From Notospermus geniculatus (Eukaryota; Nemertea; Pilidiophora; Heteronemertea; Lineidae): 64,000 nt of DNA. A program made the translations under genes and the position numbers. The stretch covers positions 6,695-70,694 of the forward strand of contig NMRB01002803.1 of the NCBI GenBank assembly GCA_002633025.1, in the 5' to 3' direction. The notes under the pieces are model-generated. The model saw nothing but the letters and a program-made list of their open reading frames with translations, made no database searches and was not told where the DNA came from. Shown here in pieces: positions 1 to 12,589 of the stretch; within the stretch, counting starts at the first letter, position 1; every line of letters starts with the position of its first letter.

Positions 1-3
1 TTA

Positions 4-383
4 AGGGCTCCGCACACTAGCGATTTTTCGAGCGATTTTCTGGGCGATCGGCCTTGCAACCAGGCCAGCGACTGAACATTTTTACTTTTTGGTCTCCTCT
101 TTGCGGCAGATTGTTACGCGACTGAATTACACAATTTGGTCGCGCGGTAAGTCCCCGCAACCAAGCGACCGAAAGTTCAACATGTTGAACTTTTGGTCGC
201 TTGGCACAGTCCACTGCTACCGCGACCGTCTCCAGCAAAATAGTCGCCCGTTTGCGGATCGTCCTAGGAAATTGTCGTGTGCGAAATACCTCAGCGACCT
301 CACAGGCGATTATCGCCTGCGACGTCGTAGTCGACAGTTGCGTCGCTGGTCTCCTCAATTTAGTCGCTAGTGTGCGGTGCCCG
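4..383. mobile_element. Harbinger-like non-autonomous element, copy 1
   Basis: Terminal inverted repeats begin AGGGCTCCGCACACTAGCGA at the left and end TCGCTAGTGTGCGGTGCCC at the right. TTA trinucleotides at 1-3 and 384-386 look like a target-site duplication, as made by PIF/Harbinger elements. The interior is rich in GTCGC/GCGAC words and has no transposase. It shares its right TTA with the next element, so two elements sit in tandem. The superfamily is inferred only from the 3-bp duplication. Confidence 0.6.
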
Positions 384-386
384 TTA

Positions 387-631
387 AGGGCTCCGCACAC
401 TGGCGACTAAAATGGGGGCGACTACCGATGCGACTACTACGTCGCTTGCCGCAATTACCTTTGCGGTCGATCAATGATGTCATCCACGACATCACTGATC
501 TTCCAAAGAAGCATTTGTCGCAAACAAGTCAACAAAAACTAAAAAATCTGAAAAATGTTCAGTCGCTTCTGTGGTCGCAAGGCCGGTCGCCTACAAAATC
601 GCTCGAAAAAATCGCTAGTGTGCGGAGCCCT
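387..631. mobile_element. Harbinger-like non-autonomous element, copy 2 (tandem)
   Basis: Starts AGGGCTCCGCACACTGGCGA and ends TCGCTAGTGTGCGGAGCCCT, flanked by TTA at 384-386 and 632-634. Its last ~40 bases are an almost exact reverse complement of the first ~40 bases of copy 1, so the pair also forms one large outer inverted repeat (4-631). Non-coding. Confidence 0.6.
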
Positions 632-1000
632 TTATGGTGGCAAGTACAAGCTTGACTTTCGTTATGGTGCCCATAGAGAACCAACTCGCGCGAGAAAATT
701 CTCCCATGGATAGGCGCCTTTAGGGTGGCAAGTCATAGAAGTTGACTTTCGTCGTCAAAGCGAACACCGACAGCCTAACCGTGACCCATTGGTTCCGCCA
801 CGAAACCCACGAGGATTTACCCGTCACAACAACACGTTAAACATGAGAATCGACGTAGAGCCCACGAATCGAACTCACGTTGCACTTTATCAGTATTTCC
901 CATGAGAGAGGCCCACGTTTACCCACATTGATTGATGAACGCTGACAATTCCTTTATCGATGCAGACATCGTGTCGGCACTGCCAACGCCAATACTATGC

Positions 1001-1386
1001 GGAGATTTCGCAAATCTGACGAAACACGAAGTACGAAATGTGAAATTCAACTTCATTTCCAGGACCTAATGTTTTTCAGGAGATGGTTGCTACCACAAAT
1101 GTCCCTGCTGCCAGTGCATATTGTAGGATTTCATAAAAGACCGAGAGACTTGTGCATCTTGAATTTTTAAATTTCCACTTCGCATCTACGAAGTGGAAAC
1201 GAAAGATAAATTTCAAAGTTTAATGTACACTGTAACTCTATCGGTCTAACGTCACACGCTGAAAGACGCTCTTGCAGTAGGCGATATTTGTGGTACCAAC
1301 CATCTCCTGAAATACATTACGTCATGGAAATGAAGTCCAATTTCGTATTTCGTAATTCGTGTTTCGTCAGATTTGCGAAACCTCAC
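1001..1386. mobile_element. Foldback element with arms over 100 bp
   Basis: The sequence from 1001 to about 1120 recurs as a reverse complement at about 1265-1386. Shared words include TTTCGCAAATCTGACGAAAC at the outer ends and CAGGAGATGGTTG further in. A short perfect hairpin (TTTCCACTTCG / CGAAGTGGAAA, 1173-1199) lies in the middle. No coding capacity; probably a MITE. Confidence 0.6.
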
Positions 1387-1419
1387 TAATGATTTTGCAC
1401 ATTCAAATCAGAAACGGAC

Positions 1420-1590
1420 CCGGTGTAGTAGAATCTAATGTCCCCCGATATGTGATGTCCCCAACAATACATTTACGGATTAAGCGGCACCATTGAATTG
1501 GACTCTAAAGAGACCAAGACCCTTAATCCTGTGGCAAACAATGAATGGGGACATCAGAAAGACGGGGACATCAGATTTTATCACACCTGG
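1420..1590. mobile_element. MITE family 'CCGGTGTGATAGAATCTAATG', copy A
   Basis: Left end CGGTGTAGTAGAATCTAATG, diverged right end near 1581-1590 (TCACACCTGG). The interior has GGGGACATC words in both orientations. Relatives lie at 1991-2137 and 11176-11340. Non-coding. Confidence 0.6.
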
Positions 1591-1990
1591 CCATAATGTC
1601 CGCTCTCTTCTGCTTTGGCATGTCGTCTTGATGATAGATTGCACGATGGTTTATCACAGATGCTATATGTTCACTAGATTAATTCGCAATAACTCTAAGA
1701 CTTGACTGGTGACAACTCTTTCATCAGACTGAACGTGAAGGAAATATATTTCTTCTCGACGATCGCCTGGCCAGTCTCCCAAATCGGCCATCGGCGGTCG
1801 AGCAGAAAAATTGTATTGACATTCTGAAAACGTTTTATCAGATAACGGATCGGTCGTGACGGAAGTGGTGGTAACCGCAGAAATGCAAGTTGGAGTTACA
1901 ATAAGGTTGGGCATGGCTGGTCGTGTCCTAATCCCCGTTGAACTATAAAACAGGACTTAGATTCTAGGGACTCATTCCTGTTACGCAGGG

Positions 1991-2137
1991 CCGGTGTGAT
2001 AGAATCTAATGCCGCCGTCTTCCTGATATCCCCCCTCTATTGTTTGTCAGAGGATTACGAGTCTAATGGTGCCGTAATCCGTAAATTACTGTTCGGGGGA
2101 CATCCTATATCGGGGGCATTAGATTCTATTACACCGG
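1991..2137. mobile_element. MITE family 'CCGGTGTGATAGAATCTAATG', copy B
   Basis: Clear inverted ends: CCGGTGTGATAGAATCTAAT at the left and its near-exact reverse complement, ending TTCTATTACACCGG, at the right. The interior resembles copies A and C in reverse orientation. The most intact ends of the three. Confidence 0.7.
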
Positions 2138-2840
2138 TCCGCGTTTTCGACTCCTCTGTGCTTGACAAGTGAACCTACAAAGATGCAAGTGAAGTTGGGG
2201 AAATCCCCTTTCTCGGTATACGTGACGTCATTACGGACAACATCCAATGACAATGAGCCTTCGGCATGATTAGGGAATGGGTGTTCCTATCGACGCCAGA
2301 GGAACACCAGTCCCTCCTGAGATGGGTGATGAATCAATCGACCGTCGGTCGGAGGAAGGGGGTGACAGGAATGACGTCAGTTATTGCGATGCGCACAATT
2401 TTGGCCGTCGTGAAATCGGCAGACATTCGTGAGGAAATACCAAATCTTATGCCTATTAAAAATTGGCGTGTTCAGCGATTAATGAAATATTCAAACAAAA
2501 GCTATTAAAATTATTTTTATTACGTAAAGCGAGTCTGGAAAATCTAATTAGAATCTAAGCCAGAATCTATAATGCACGCTCTTAAAGGAAGTTGTTCACG
2601 TTACGACTTCCCTTTGTTGCAACATTCCAACAGACAGGAAGCTCAGAATGATATGATTGCATCCTATTCAATTGCTAGCACCTTCCGACCATTTTATTAA
2701 TTATCAATTTGTTTTACAGTTTATTCAAAATTGTCGTAACTCATCCGACATTTTTCGTTCGTTTTTTCCATTAATGAAATGATGCGCAGAAACACGGGAC
2801 AGAAAATTAATTAGTCATCAACGTTCACGAATGATTTACT

Positions 2841-2994
2841 TTAAAGGGGCAGAGTATTCCTTCCCTATGCTGCGCTAAACATACCTCTATTCTCCAATAC
2901 TGGGGCGAAAGGCAAAACTACGGTATTGGAGAATGATGCAATCACCGCCGGTGGCGCCGGCTGTCGACAGAAAGTGGAAATATCGTAACCCTTA
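2841..2994. mobile_element. Short repeat of the 'TTAAAGGGGCA / GGCGCCGGCTGTCG' family
   Basis: Begins TTAAAGGGGCA and ends ...GTAACCCTTAA. Contains TTCTCCAATACTGGGGCGAA and GGTGGCGCCGGCTGTCGACA, both of which reappear at 56097-56204 and, in reverse orientation, in the elements at 3902 and 55525. A dispersed non-coding element. Confidence 0.5.
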
Positions 2995-3901
2995 ACACCG
3001 CAAGAACCGATTTTGTTGACATCAAAAAAGTCGAAAAAAGTCAATTTTTTAGACAAATGTTCAAAAACCTTTTAAACTGGTACGTGTAAAGGTGATCCAC
3101 ATGATGGTTCAGGTGGTACTTTTGGTATATGGGAATATCTGAGACCCTTTTCAGCCCTTTTCTCATGTCTCCACAGAAGTTTAAGTCACCTCCATAAACA
3201 TACCCAGAAACACCGTAGGAAATGAACTGACGAAATACGAGCCGGGCTATGTAACCCAAAGCCTCTTGTCTGTGAAGGTGATATCTTAATTCGGTAAAGG
3301 AAATACGGTGATTGCTGGTAAGGGTTCGGCAACAAAGGGTACGAATTCTGAGATGTAATCAGAGCGAAATGCCTCCCTGGCCATTGTGTAGAGGACGAAG
3401 CTCTCCAGTGACAGGAGGCGAGATTGTTGATGTCGAAAAGTGACCCGGATGTGGGTCAAAGGTCGAAATGGCTGCCACGTTGTTAGTAAACACGTCGCTA
3501 TACAACATTCCTGAATAATCATCTCACGGGGGCTGAAATCTCTGTATGTGACGAATCCGATTGGTTCGAACCCCTGACAGAGATGAAATCCCATCCACGA
3601 AGCACCGATTACCGGACACACCGCGTATTTTTTCGCGCAGATCGTGCTGGAAATCACAACTTTTGCAGATCAGAAACGGTTCATTAGAAAGGCTTCTCTG
3701 GTACCTTCGGGGTATTAAAAGCCACAGAAATGTTTACAAAAACATTATTGCACATTTTGCAGTAGCAATTACCATTCGTACGGTTTCTGTAGTTCGTTCT
3801 CATCGTATTTTATATCTGTACGAGCGAATTTTTTGTGACGACAAGAAATACGTGTACGTCATAGTTCCCCAGAATGAACTGCCAGTGAGCAAACTGCATT
3901 C

Positions 3902-4118
3902 AAAAGGAGCCAGGTGTTGCCATTTTTTATCGACAGCCGGCGCCACCTTCGCCGTGCGCGCAACTCTCCAACCCCAGTGACTAACTACGTTTTCGGCGAA
4001 TGGACCCGATGTTCTACGTTGTAATGTTTTTTTGTAGTTCGTATTGCTGCCCCTAGGTGGCTCCCTCTACGTCGGCAGTCAAAATACCAGAAGGAGATCG
4101 CATATCGTGCTCCTTTAA
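3902..4118. mobile_element. MITE 'AAAGGAGCC...CTTTAA', copy 1
   Basis: Starts AAAGGAGCCAGGTGTTGCCA and ends GTGCTCCTTTAA. Internal blocks ACTCTCCAACCCCAG, GAATGGACCCGAT, GTATTGCTGCC and TAGGTGGCTCC recur in the same order at 55525-55730. About 217 bp, no ORF of note. Confidence 0.6.
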
Positions 4119-4961
4119 TATTTCTTCTGACACACCAGAAACAAAGTTCACTGGCTTGCTTTTCCAAAGTGGAGAGGCGGCTCCAGCCCTTGAGCTACTG
4201 CAAAACCATGTCGATTAGCAGGAGGAAACAAGAGTTCCCGGATAAAAGCGCGCAGTCAGATGACACGCCATGACATTCTGCTTATAGACAAATTTTGTGT
4301 GAAAAAGTTCAAGAAGTGCCCAAACCCATTTTTACTAAGAGGCAGGCCAAAGGTTGATGATGTTGGAATACAGTAGGCCTACTAACGGCTGATCTCGGAT
4401 CTGTAACTCTCCTAAAATCGTCTATTAGCTTCGGTCGCATGTTTTTGCCGACGCGTCAGTAAGATCGGGGGAGCGAGGAGAAACGTGCTCGTTGAGGGTG
4501 CGACATCAGAGGACGGTTTTTAGATCATCATGTAAATGAGATAAAATGTAAATCTTCTTCATTGATGTTTCAAAAATGCGCAGACCCCGTCTCACCTGCA
4601 GAGAATTTCAATGGAACAAAATGCATTTTCAGACAAATTAATAATTCTTTAAAATGTCACCTGCTCGTTTCGGCCTCGGAACACGGCGAAAAAGCGCCGA
4701 GGTGCACCCGCAGTTACTACGTTTATGCGTTTTTAAAAAGGTCGGTTTTACACTAAAAGGAATAAATTTGAAACGCCATCAATAATTGAGAGTGTTTCTC
4801 GAACGGAGTAGAGCACTGAATCATTCTGGACTTTTTTTGTTTTGAGTTTCTCTTGAGAATGTTTCTTTTGGACGGATGAGCTTGCGTTCTCTGTAACGAC
4901 TACTTGCAAAGTTACGGCTCGACGGGACCAGCCATGCCAGCTCATTGAATACATGCCTAGG

Positions 4962-5103
4962 TTTCGCTGGCGGCCATCTTGCCAAAATTAGGTCATCACC
5001 ATGGGGACTTTCTTCCAGAGTGACAGATGATTGGTTCTCCCATCCCCCAGTGGGGGAATCACCATGACGATGACCTAATTTTGGCAAGATGGCTGCTAGC
5101 GAA
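4962..5103. mobile_element. Short foldback element
   Basis: Arms at 4962-4997 and 5069-5103 are near-perfect inverted copies (left arm includes GGCCATCTTGCCAAAATTAG; right arm CTAATTTTGGCAAGATGGC). The roughly 70-bp spacer is non-coding. Arms contain an AAGATGGC word, a YY1-like core, but I have no functional support. Confidence 0.6.
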
Positions 5104-7696
5104 CTTCAACTATAAATTCACTCTTCGTGAGCCTCTGTAATGTTACAAAAGGAAAAAGGAAGCTATTTGATTCAAAATAAGATGAAGTGCGTCGAGGAAG
5201 AGTATCATTTCAAAGCAGAACTAGAGAATGCCATATCACATTGGATCATAAGCACTGATACAAAAAAAACGAAAACACTCCTGCGCTCAGCAATATTTCA
5301 ATTGTTTGTTGAACACAACCGCTTTGGAGGAAATGTTGCGCAATTTTTAATCGAGTGTGTAACTTCAATATGGTCAGTACTGTTCACCAACTACATCAAA
5401 TTACCGCGGAAAAGATGAAGGCGTTCCATTACATGTAGGAAAATAGGTGTATTTTTATTGTTCGGTGGGGGACATTTCGAAGAGAATGTAACTTAGACCA
5501 TCTTCTTTTCTGACGAACTAAACGCCGGGTTTTTCTCCATACAAATAATATACCATCAAGCCTAGATGTCTGTAAGTTGATACATGTACTTTTGGTCTCA
5601 ATAGGAGCAATCAGCCGCGCTTATTGCCAAAAGATGGCAGCAAAGTTCTGGCGAACCAATACAGAGCTGCCACCACGTGACATGCCGACTTGTTGCTGTC
5701 CATTGTATTGTCAACCTCACGATAACCCTCTGCAGGGTTTTTTTTTGAGAGAAATAAAAATCAATTCTATCTATTCTTAATACAAAGGAAAATTCTCTTG
5801 ATTGGTGATCAATCAATCATGAATGGGTCCGCTAGGCATTGAATTGGGCGGTAGTTACACATATTAATCAACTGACTGACACCTCCTATTCTCTTTATCA
5901 GCAGATTTGTTCAAACTCCTCGCAGTGCCGTGTCGTTCCGTATTTTTGATACTCCACTTACGACACTGCCACCAGGTGCCTCAGTGCTTTGCAAAATCAA
6001 GCATGCGATATTATTTCCCATCCCCATATCAAATAAAGTCAAAAAATCAAACAACTGCATGTTTTATAATCACTCACTCAAGTTTTTGAACTGATAGTGA
6101 TGAGAGCTAGTCATAACAAAGTAATAACGATAGAACTATTTTCGCGCATGGTCACCGAAATGGAGTGGTTGTCCTCGATTGCCGGCTGCCTCTCATGAGC
6201 CTGGGTCCTACTTTATACACAACGTGAACCAATCAGATAAAAGTGCGGACCTGGTGGCAGTGTTAGTACGGTGAAACCGTCTGACCACTGCGTAGGAGTT
6301 CCGAGATTTATTTTCAAGTGTAATCTCATATCATGAACACATTCACTGCAATAGTATGTTGCTCAGGCCGTCTGAGACCGTCCCTGTAAACTGTAAAAAT
6401 AGAAATATGTCTTCCACCCACGCACACGCACACACACCTCAAATAAAAATCGAATCATACCCTTGACATGCTTAAATAAAAGCAAAAACACGCCTTTTAT
6501 TGCGGCGACTTGGGATAACAGAAGATTTCATGGCAAACAAGCGACGATAATGAGAGTGACAGGAATTTCCGATGAGTTTTTTCATTTCTCTTATAATATT
6601 CTTAACATGATGGACGATTCCCTATTGTTCAATTCACACCAGTTCACACATCGTTTCCTCAGTGTGTAGGAGTCGTTTGTTATAAAGGGCGAGACGCGTC
6701 CATCATGGTCGACAGATATCGCTTTCAGAATGAATTTACCCCGCCTTTGTCAATCTCGCTGGCCCGGAGGTACGGCGTTCCGTGTTTTCGGTTTGCTCCA
6801 CTTGTACCTCTGGCTTCATACGCCCTCATCACTCTGCTCGGAATGAGCACAGTGAATCTAAAGCTAGTTTTTACACCTTAAAAATCATAATCTCACTGCG
6901 TAGTTTACATATCAAAACTACCATGATCTTGAAACTTTGTTCATTATTTTCGTGTTGCACTTTTTTGCGGCGAATTACACGTATGGCTGTGCTTCGGTAT
7001 CTCTGTTCCGGCAGAAATAGTTTCCACTTTTTGAAGCCACCGAATCGACGGGCCAATCAGCTTTGTCGAATTTGATCACGTGATTTTGTGAGGTAAATAT
7101 TATAACGACACAGTGTGCTACCATGGATGGAGGCAGCCATCTTGAATGACGTCATTCCTACATGTACATGTACCTATGCGAAAAGAAGTAGGTTTGAAGG
7201 CAGAGTCAGTGAGTGAAATCGTCTGACCTCTGCATTGGAGATTGCGTCTTTATTTCTGCGGGTTTTCATTTCACATACAGCGTGTCCTAGACGACACCTC
7301 GGGGTCGGAGTGAAATGGACCAAAACTCCAAAATGCAATTTCATAATGAACGAGGCATCGATACCTAATGCTATGAACATGGAAAATCAGCTTTCGTGTT
7401 TTTTAGAATAAAGATAACGGAAGACGTTCCACATTTTAGAAAATTCTTTGGCACAATACTTCGAGCGAAAAAAGCACGGTAATGGATAAACTGAAAAAAA
7501 GGTTTGGTAAGATGGTCCCTATCAGTCTGCAAGCAGCTCGAAAGCCTACAGGGAAAAGAAAATAATCATTTTCTGCACAAAATTCAAACGCCCCACGCAA
7601 TAATGATTTTGCGGGCTATGAGATACGTTAGCTTTCTCTCCGACACACGTAAATAAAAATATAGCTATCTGGCTGCTTACCACTAGCAAGTGGAGC
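5104..7696. other. Stretch with no recognisable gene
   Basis: Short open frames on both strands here lack recognisable domains and splice-linked homology. It is AT-rich, with CA dinucleotide runs near 6420-6440. I see no RNA gene or element boundary I can defend. Confidence 0.5.
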
Positions 7697-8107
7697 CCTG
7701 GGATCGGAGTGATTATCACGACCGCTTAGCAAGCGGCAGGTCCCGGGTTCGAATCCAGCCTGGGCCATATGGGATTTCATTCCCAGCTCTTCACGTCCGT
7801 CGCACGGGACAGTAAGCCGTGGTGCCTACCTTGTGCCTTTGCAAGGGCAAGTAAAAGATCCCATCCAAGTGAGGAACATGAGTAGCTTGAGATGGCATCT
7901 TCCATAGGCCTACTTAGGCCTACCAGGGCCAATAATGCTCTGGGACAGTAAGCCGTGGTGCCTTGTAGGCCTACCTTGTTTCTTTGCAAGGACAAGTAAA
8001 AGACCCCATCCAAGTGAGGAACATAGTAGCTTGAGATGGCCTCTTCCGTATTCACCAGGGCCAATAATGCTATGGTTTCGGCCCTGACGAAAATCAAATA
8101 CAAATAC
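7697..8107 (+). mobile_element. tRNA-derived SINE (family A), internally duplicated
   Basis: Head contains a Pol III B-box-like GGGTTCGAATCC preceded by CTTAGCAAGCGGCAGGTCC. The body has GCCATATGGGAT, GGGACAGTAAGCCGTGG, GCAAGTAAAAGA and CATCCAAGTGAGGAACAT. The body block from GGGACAGTAAGCC to CCAGGGCCAATAATGC occurs twice (about 7807-7937 and 7942-8073), so this copy carries a tandem duplication. The same SINE recurs at 34568, 36758, 44820, 49871, 50797 and 53083. Confidence 0.8.
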
Positions 8108-8185
8108 CAGCAGCAAGTGGGGTGATTTCATCGGCCCAGTGAAGTATTAGCTATGACGCCAGGTCTGCTTGTGGCTTCATTCTTC

Positions 8186-8262
8186 ACACATCACCGCTAG
8201 GTTACGCCACTCGTCCATGGGCTCCACCGCTAGGTTACGCCACCCGTCCGTAGGCCGCTCCA
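8186..8262. repeat. Two-copy direct repeat
   Basis: CCGCTAGGTTACGCCAC followed by a CGTCC block and CTCCA occurs twice in succession. It lies just after the SINE. No function evident. Confidence 0.5.
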
Positions 8263-11175
8263 CCAATCAAGTGCAGAGCAATCTAAACGCGGCACCAAAA
8301 GCGAAGGTGGGTCAGATTGAAGCGGCAGGGAAAATTTCCTCAATGCACCCATCAACCTGCACCGAAACAACATAAAATGATATTTCACACTGTAGTATCT
8401 AATATTTTCTTTCCATCTGACAACATGTCGTGCCAAACATTGTCACAAAGGGAAACATATTACTTATCTCTCTCGCCGGATATAGAAAGCCCGCTGCTAA
8501 AACATGTCATTACTTGCCACCGGTTCGCAAACAAATCGACCTTGCCGTGCATCCCGTGTAATTACCGAGGTCGGTTGAGCTGCTAGGGCCATACGGTCTC
8601 AGCTACGGCAATGCCGTATGAGGAGGGACCCTAAGGAACGAGACCCAGTCTCCTGGCATTGGCATCATTACAGCAGTTTCCGATAACGTAACGAAACGTG
8701 AATGAACGGGAGCTGCAGCCAGTTACCACAGTTTCATTCTTATTTTTTTGTCTCTGGCGTGGATGGACGCGTGAAAAAGGTTTGCGCCGAGAGTAAACAG
8801 TTCCTTTCACGGGAAGGAAATTGTTCCGGGGGCAAGGCGAAGAGAATCTAAGCCATTTCCCGGGCGTTCATCGTCGATGAAAGCCAGTCGTGGTACAAAA
8901 ATGTAAATGGAATGCAAAACCTGTAAAGTTCGACCGAATAAAGAAGATAATTGAACGGAAAACTAGGCCTTCCTCCCGAATATTTGCCGGCGAAGAAGAG
9001 AAAAATGAATCAGGCACGAAAGTCACTTATTTTATTTTTAAGTAGTTTTGACTACTTTTGACTACCCATAGACCTGCTATAATTTTCCTTCTCTTTTGTA
9101 TTTTTCCCCTTTTCTGTGTGTTCTATTGTACTGTGACTGTCTTACGGTAATCACAAAATTTATATATATTGTTCGATGCCACGAAGAGAGCAGCGAACAA
9201 TAGGATAGCCGTAAGCATCGGCATTTCGGTGGCTTTGCGAAAACTTAGTAGTGAGTTTAAGAAACCACACGTTAACGTTAACGCTAACGTTAATGACATC
9301 ATTTTGACGTCACATCGAATGAATCTGTTGCATTTCTTCTAGGGGTGACGTCATTTTGACGTAATTAGCGTTATCGTTCGCGGTAGTGTCTTCTCCGTAC
9401 TCACAGCTGACCGGCGCGCCCGTATACCGTGTAGTTCTATGTTAATCGCAGCCTTTATCTCGCGACCAGATAAAATTGAAACGGGTGGCCGCTAAACAGG
9501 ATATTTTCGATGTGGCCTTCTGCCTTCCGTTGACGATAATACACGCAGGGAATTTGATACCGAGAAACAACAGCAATGAATCAAATGAAGGAAACCCACG
9601 AAGCTAAAAGTAATAACACTATGAATTAGCGAAGTTTCCACGGCTTCCGCCAAGAAGTTCACGGTATGCCAACGGATCGAATGAATCCATGCCCTACGAC
9701 TGACCTTCCGCCTTCACAAACACAGTAATTGATTGGTCAATCGTTAGATGAAACCTTTGATCAAGAAAATTGGATGTATTTCAGTAGTGTACATTTCACG
9801 GGTTGTATTCGCCCATTCGCAGTGACATGATTTGATAACACCTGCCAAGCGCTTGTTTGATTGGTTCCTGATTCAGTGTAGAATCCTAGCGGCGAGATTT
9901 GGAACTAATTTAAGTGCTGGTTGCCTTGGTTGTTGCCGCAATGCAAGGCCTAGTCCACCCAGTGAATCTTCGCAGAAAACCGGGCAACCTATAGAACAAA
10001 TTACAACAGAGGTTTTATTGTTTTATGTTGTTCAATACCCCCTCCCTACCCCTTTATATGATCCAAAAGTTCTCGAATCCCCCACGGGTAAGATGCTAAT
10101 TAGCATAAATTCAAAGATGGCCGCCAAACGATATCTACACAAACCATAGTTTGTCGGGCCCATGTACTGCCAATAAGATTGGAATACGATAACAAACTAC
10201 TCAAAACAGCCATTGCTGTTGAAGGAAACATGATGTCTCTATACAGGCACAAGGTACATCACCACGTCTGCCTCCTAAAACCCGCAGGGACCCCCGTCAG
10301 AAGCCTAGAAGCAACGCATTCAGTGGTCCCTCCCTGGATACTTCGACCTAGGGACCTAAATCTCGTCTCTCCTTTTCTCACGTGAGGGACTACGGCTGCG
10401 TCTTCAGCCGAGAGGAGAGCCCAGGAAATTCTATCCTCCAGACACCTCTCCAGAAATCCCAGGATCTATGACATGTATGAGGAACCTGCAACCAGCACTT
10501 TAATACCGACCTTTCGTCATCTTTTATTAACAACGTCAGCTACTGGACCTGAACCCGGAGGCAACCCGGAACGCTTGCAGTTAATGTTTGCGGCCTAATG
10601 CCAGAGGCAATGAACCTTCCTTCATGTCTCTTGATAGTCACATTTAGAAGTTATTAACTACATGTATATTTCTCGTCTGCTTATTTACTTTTTCTATCAA
10701 ATTTGCCTGACATGCATTGCCGGCAGTTTTAGCTGCAAAATGCCAAACCCAAGTGCTTTGCCAGTATCCAGGTTTTCGTCACTAGTTTCGAAGATTTAGC
10801 CGCTGGTGAGACTGCGGTGTATATGCCTATACGGATGACATTTGCATGAGGGGTGTTAAGAACGCTCCCCCATTGTTAACCTAATGTTTGCCTATGGGTG
10901 GACAAATGACTTGGACAATATGTCTGGTTCGGTACCCTCCAGCCATGTAAAAATCGACGAAAGTCTCTGTGGTATACTTTCTTATTGCTCACCCCAGGTT
11001 CTAAGCATATTTACCAAAAAAGCATGGTAAATCCCCGGCTTACATGCTATCATTGATATCATCGAAGGGATTCAAGAACTGCAGTGAACCCTGAACTTTG
11101 TGCCTTTGAAAGTAGAACACACAGCGCTGCATTGGGAAGGATGTAATATACATCTATAGAATACCAAAATTATAC
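8263..11175. other. Stretch with no recognisable gene
   Basis: No exon with recognisable homology was found on either strand. The only structure worth separate mention is the TGACGTCA-containing segment near 9270-9376. Open frames at 9832-10149 and 10179-10385 show no domain and no flanking splice pattern I trust. Confidence 0.5.
9266..9376. promoter_or_regulatory. Paired CRE-like sites in an imperfect inverted repeat
   Basis: Two TGACGTCA palindromes (near 9305 and 9346) lie in blocks CATTTTGACGTCAC and GTGACGTCATTTTGACG, with GTTAACG/GCGTTA words outside. TGACGTCA is the consensus CREB/ATF site. Either a regulatory pair or the ends of a decayed foldback element. Confidence 0.35.
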
Positions 11176-11340
11176 AAGTGTAATAGAATCTAATGTCCCC
11201 CGATATGCGATATCCCCCAACAATACATTCACGGATTAAGCCGCACCATTGAATAGGATTGAAACGACTATCCTTAATCCTGTGACAAACAATGCAGGGG
11301 GACATCAGAAAGACGGGGCATTAGATTCTATCACACCGGT
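11176..11340. mobile_element. MITE family 'CCGGTGTGATAGAATCTAATG', copy C
   Basis: Begins GTGTAATAGAATCTAATGTC and ends GATTCTATCACACCGG. It is collinear with the copy at 1420-1590, sharing CAACAATACATT and CGGATTAAG words. Non-coding. Confidence 0.65.
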
Positions 11341-12250
11341 GTAACGTATTCTACGTAGAAGCTTCCTTTAAAAAGCGGATTGTTCGCGTCTGTCCAAAGT
11401 GAACCAAAAATAATAAAACAACCCGTTTTATTCGTAACAACAACTGGTAAATGCATTGCGGCGGCCGCTCCGGAAACTGTTCTGTGGAATCTTTGACTCG
11501 GCGCGAACAGTCTGCTTTAGCTGTTGTTTGCAGGGCAGAATACAAAAGCTTAAAGTGGACCTCAGAGTTAAGGAGGCTTCTAGAATACGGGCCCAAGTCG
11601 GGTTCTATTATTGGCAAAGCATTGCAAGTTTTTACAGTCGAAGCAAAAATAAAGCGCGGTCAGCTCTCGCTTCGGGACTGGGGAAGCCACGTTTTTTCCA
11701 CCATAGTAACGGTTCAAAAGAAGTAGCCTCATGCTCCTGTCTTCCATGCCCAGAATAATGAAACAAAGCCGTGATCCATTTCCTCAAATATAAAGGGAGA
11801 ATCCCGCCGGAAGCGGCGCAGACCGACTTCCCTCAGCCACACCAAGTTTCTCCCGTCACATCAAAGGAAGTGGGACGGTCAGATAATGCAATTGTCATTT
11901 TCTAAAACTTGTCACGTCTGAAGGTTACGTGCCAGCGAGTACCTGGTCTCAGGAAACGAACATTCTAAATGAGTCCGCGATGGCTTGCTAAATATTTGAG
12001 AAGGCCGCAATTGGCAACGTCTTTTCGTCAGTCCCTTGACGAAATAATATTGATGTTACCTAAGATATGCGTGAACCCTTGATCTTCTGCCCCTTACAAA
12101 AGAATGGGCTAAAACGTATACATATATGTACTTGCAAAAAAACAACAAATTTCCTCAACAAAATTGATTCTTTACACATAACATAAAAAAATTTCACTAA
12201 TAGAAAAACTTTTTTTTTAATTTCAGGTGAACATTTGTGCAAACGGTTAA

Positions 12251-12589
12251 GGCCCGTTTATACAGAGCGCGACCGCGACTGCGACCGCGACCGCGGCACC
12301 GACCGCGGCAGCCGCATCGGATTGATCAAATGTAAAATGAATGGGAACGTTTATACACAACGCGACCGCGGCCGCGACCAAAATTTTGGTCGCGCGGCAT
12401 GCCGCAGAGATTGCCTCCAGAGCGAAATTTTTGAAAATGCCGCGCGACACTTTTTTTTGTAATGTGAACTTCAATGTGGTCCTGGCATATTTCCAGGCGA
12501 CCACGGCGTTTTCGTTTATACACAGAGGCTGCCGCGGTCGGTGCCGCGGTCGCGGTCGCAGTCGCGGTCGCGTTCTGTATAAACGGGCC
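12251..12589. mobile_element. GC-rich TIR element flanked by TTAA
   Basis: About 70-bp terminal inverted repeats: the left starts GGCCCGTTTATACAGAGCGC and the right ends with GTATAAACGGGCC, both flanked by TTAA. Arms consist largely of GCGACCGC/GCGGTCGC words. The arginine-rich open frames it creates are artefacts of that composition. A possible relative with a GGCCCGTTT-type end lies at 39591. Confidence 0.65.
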
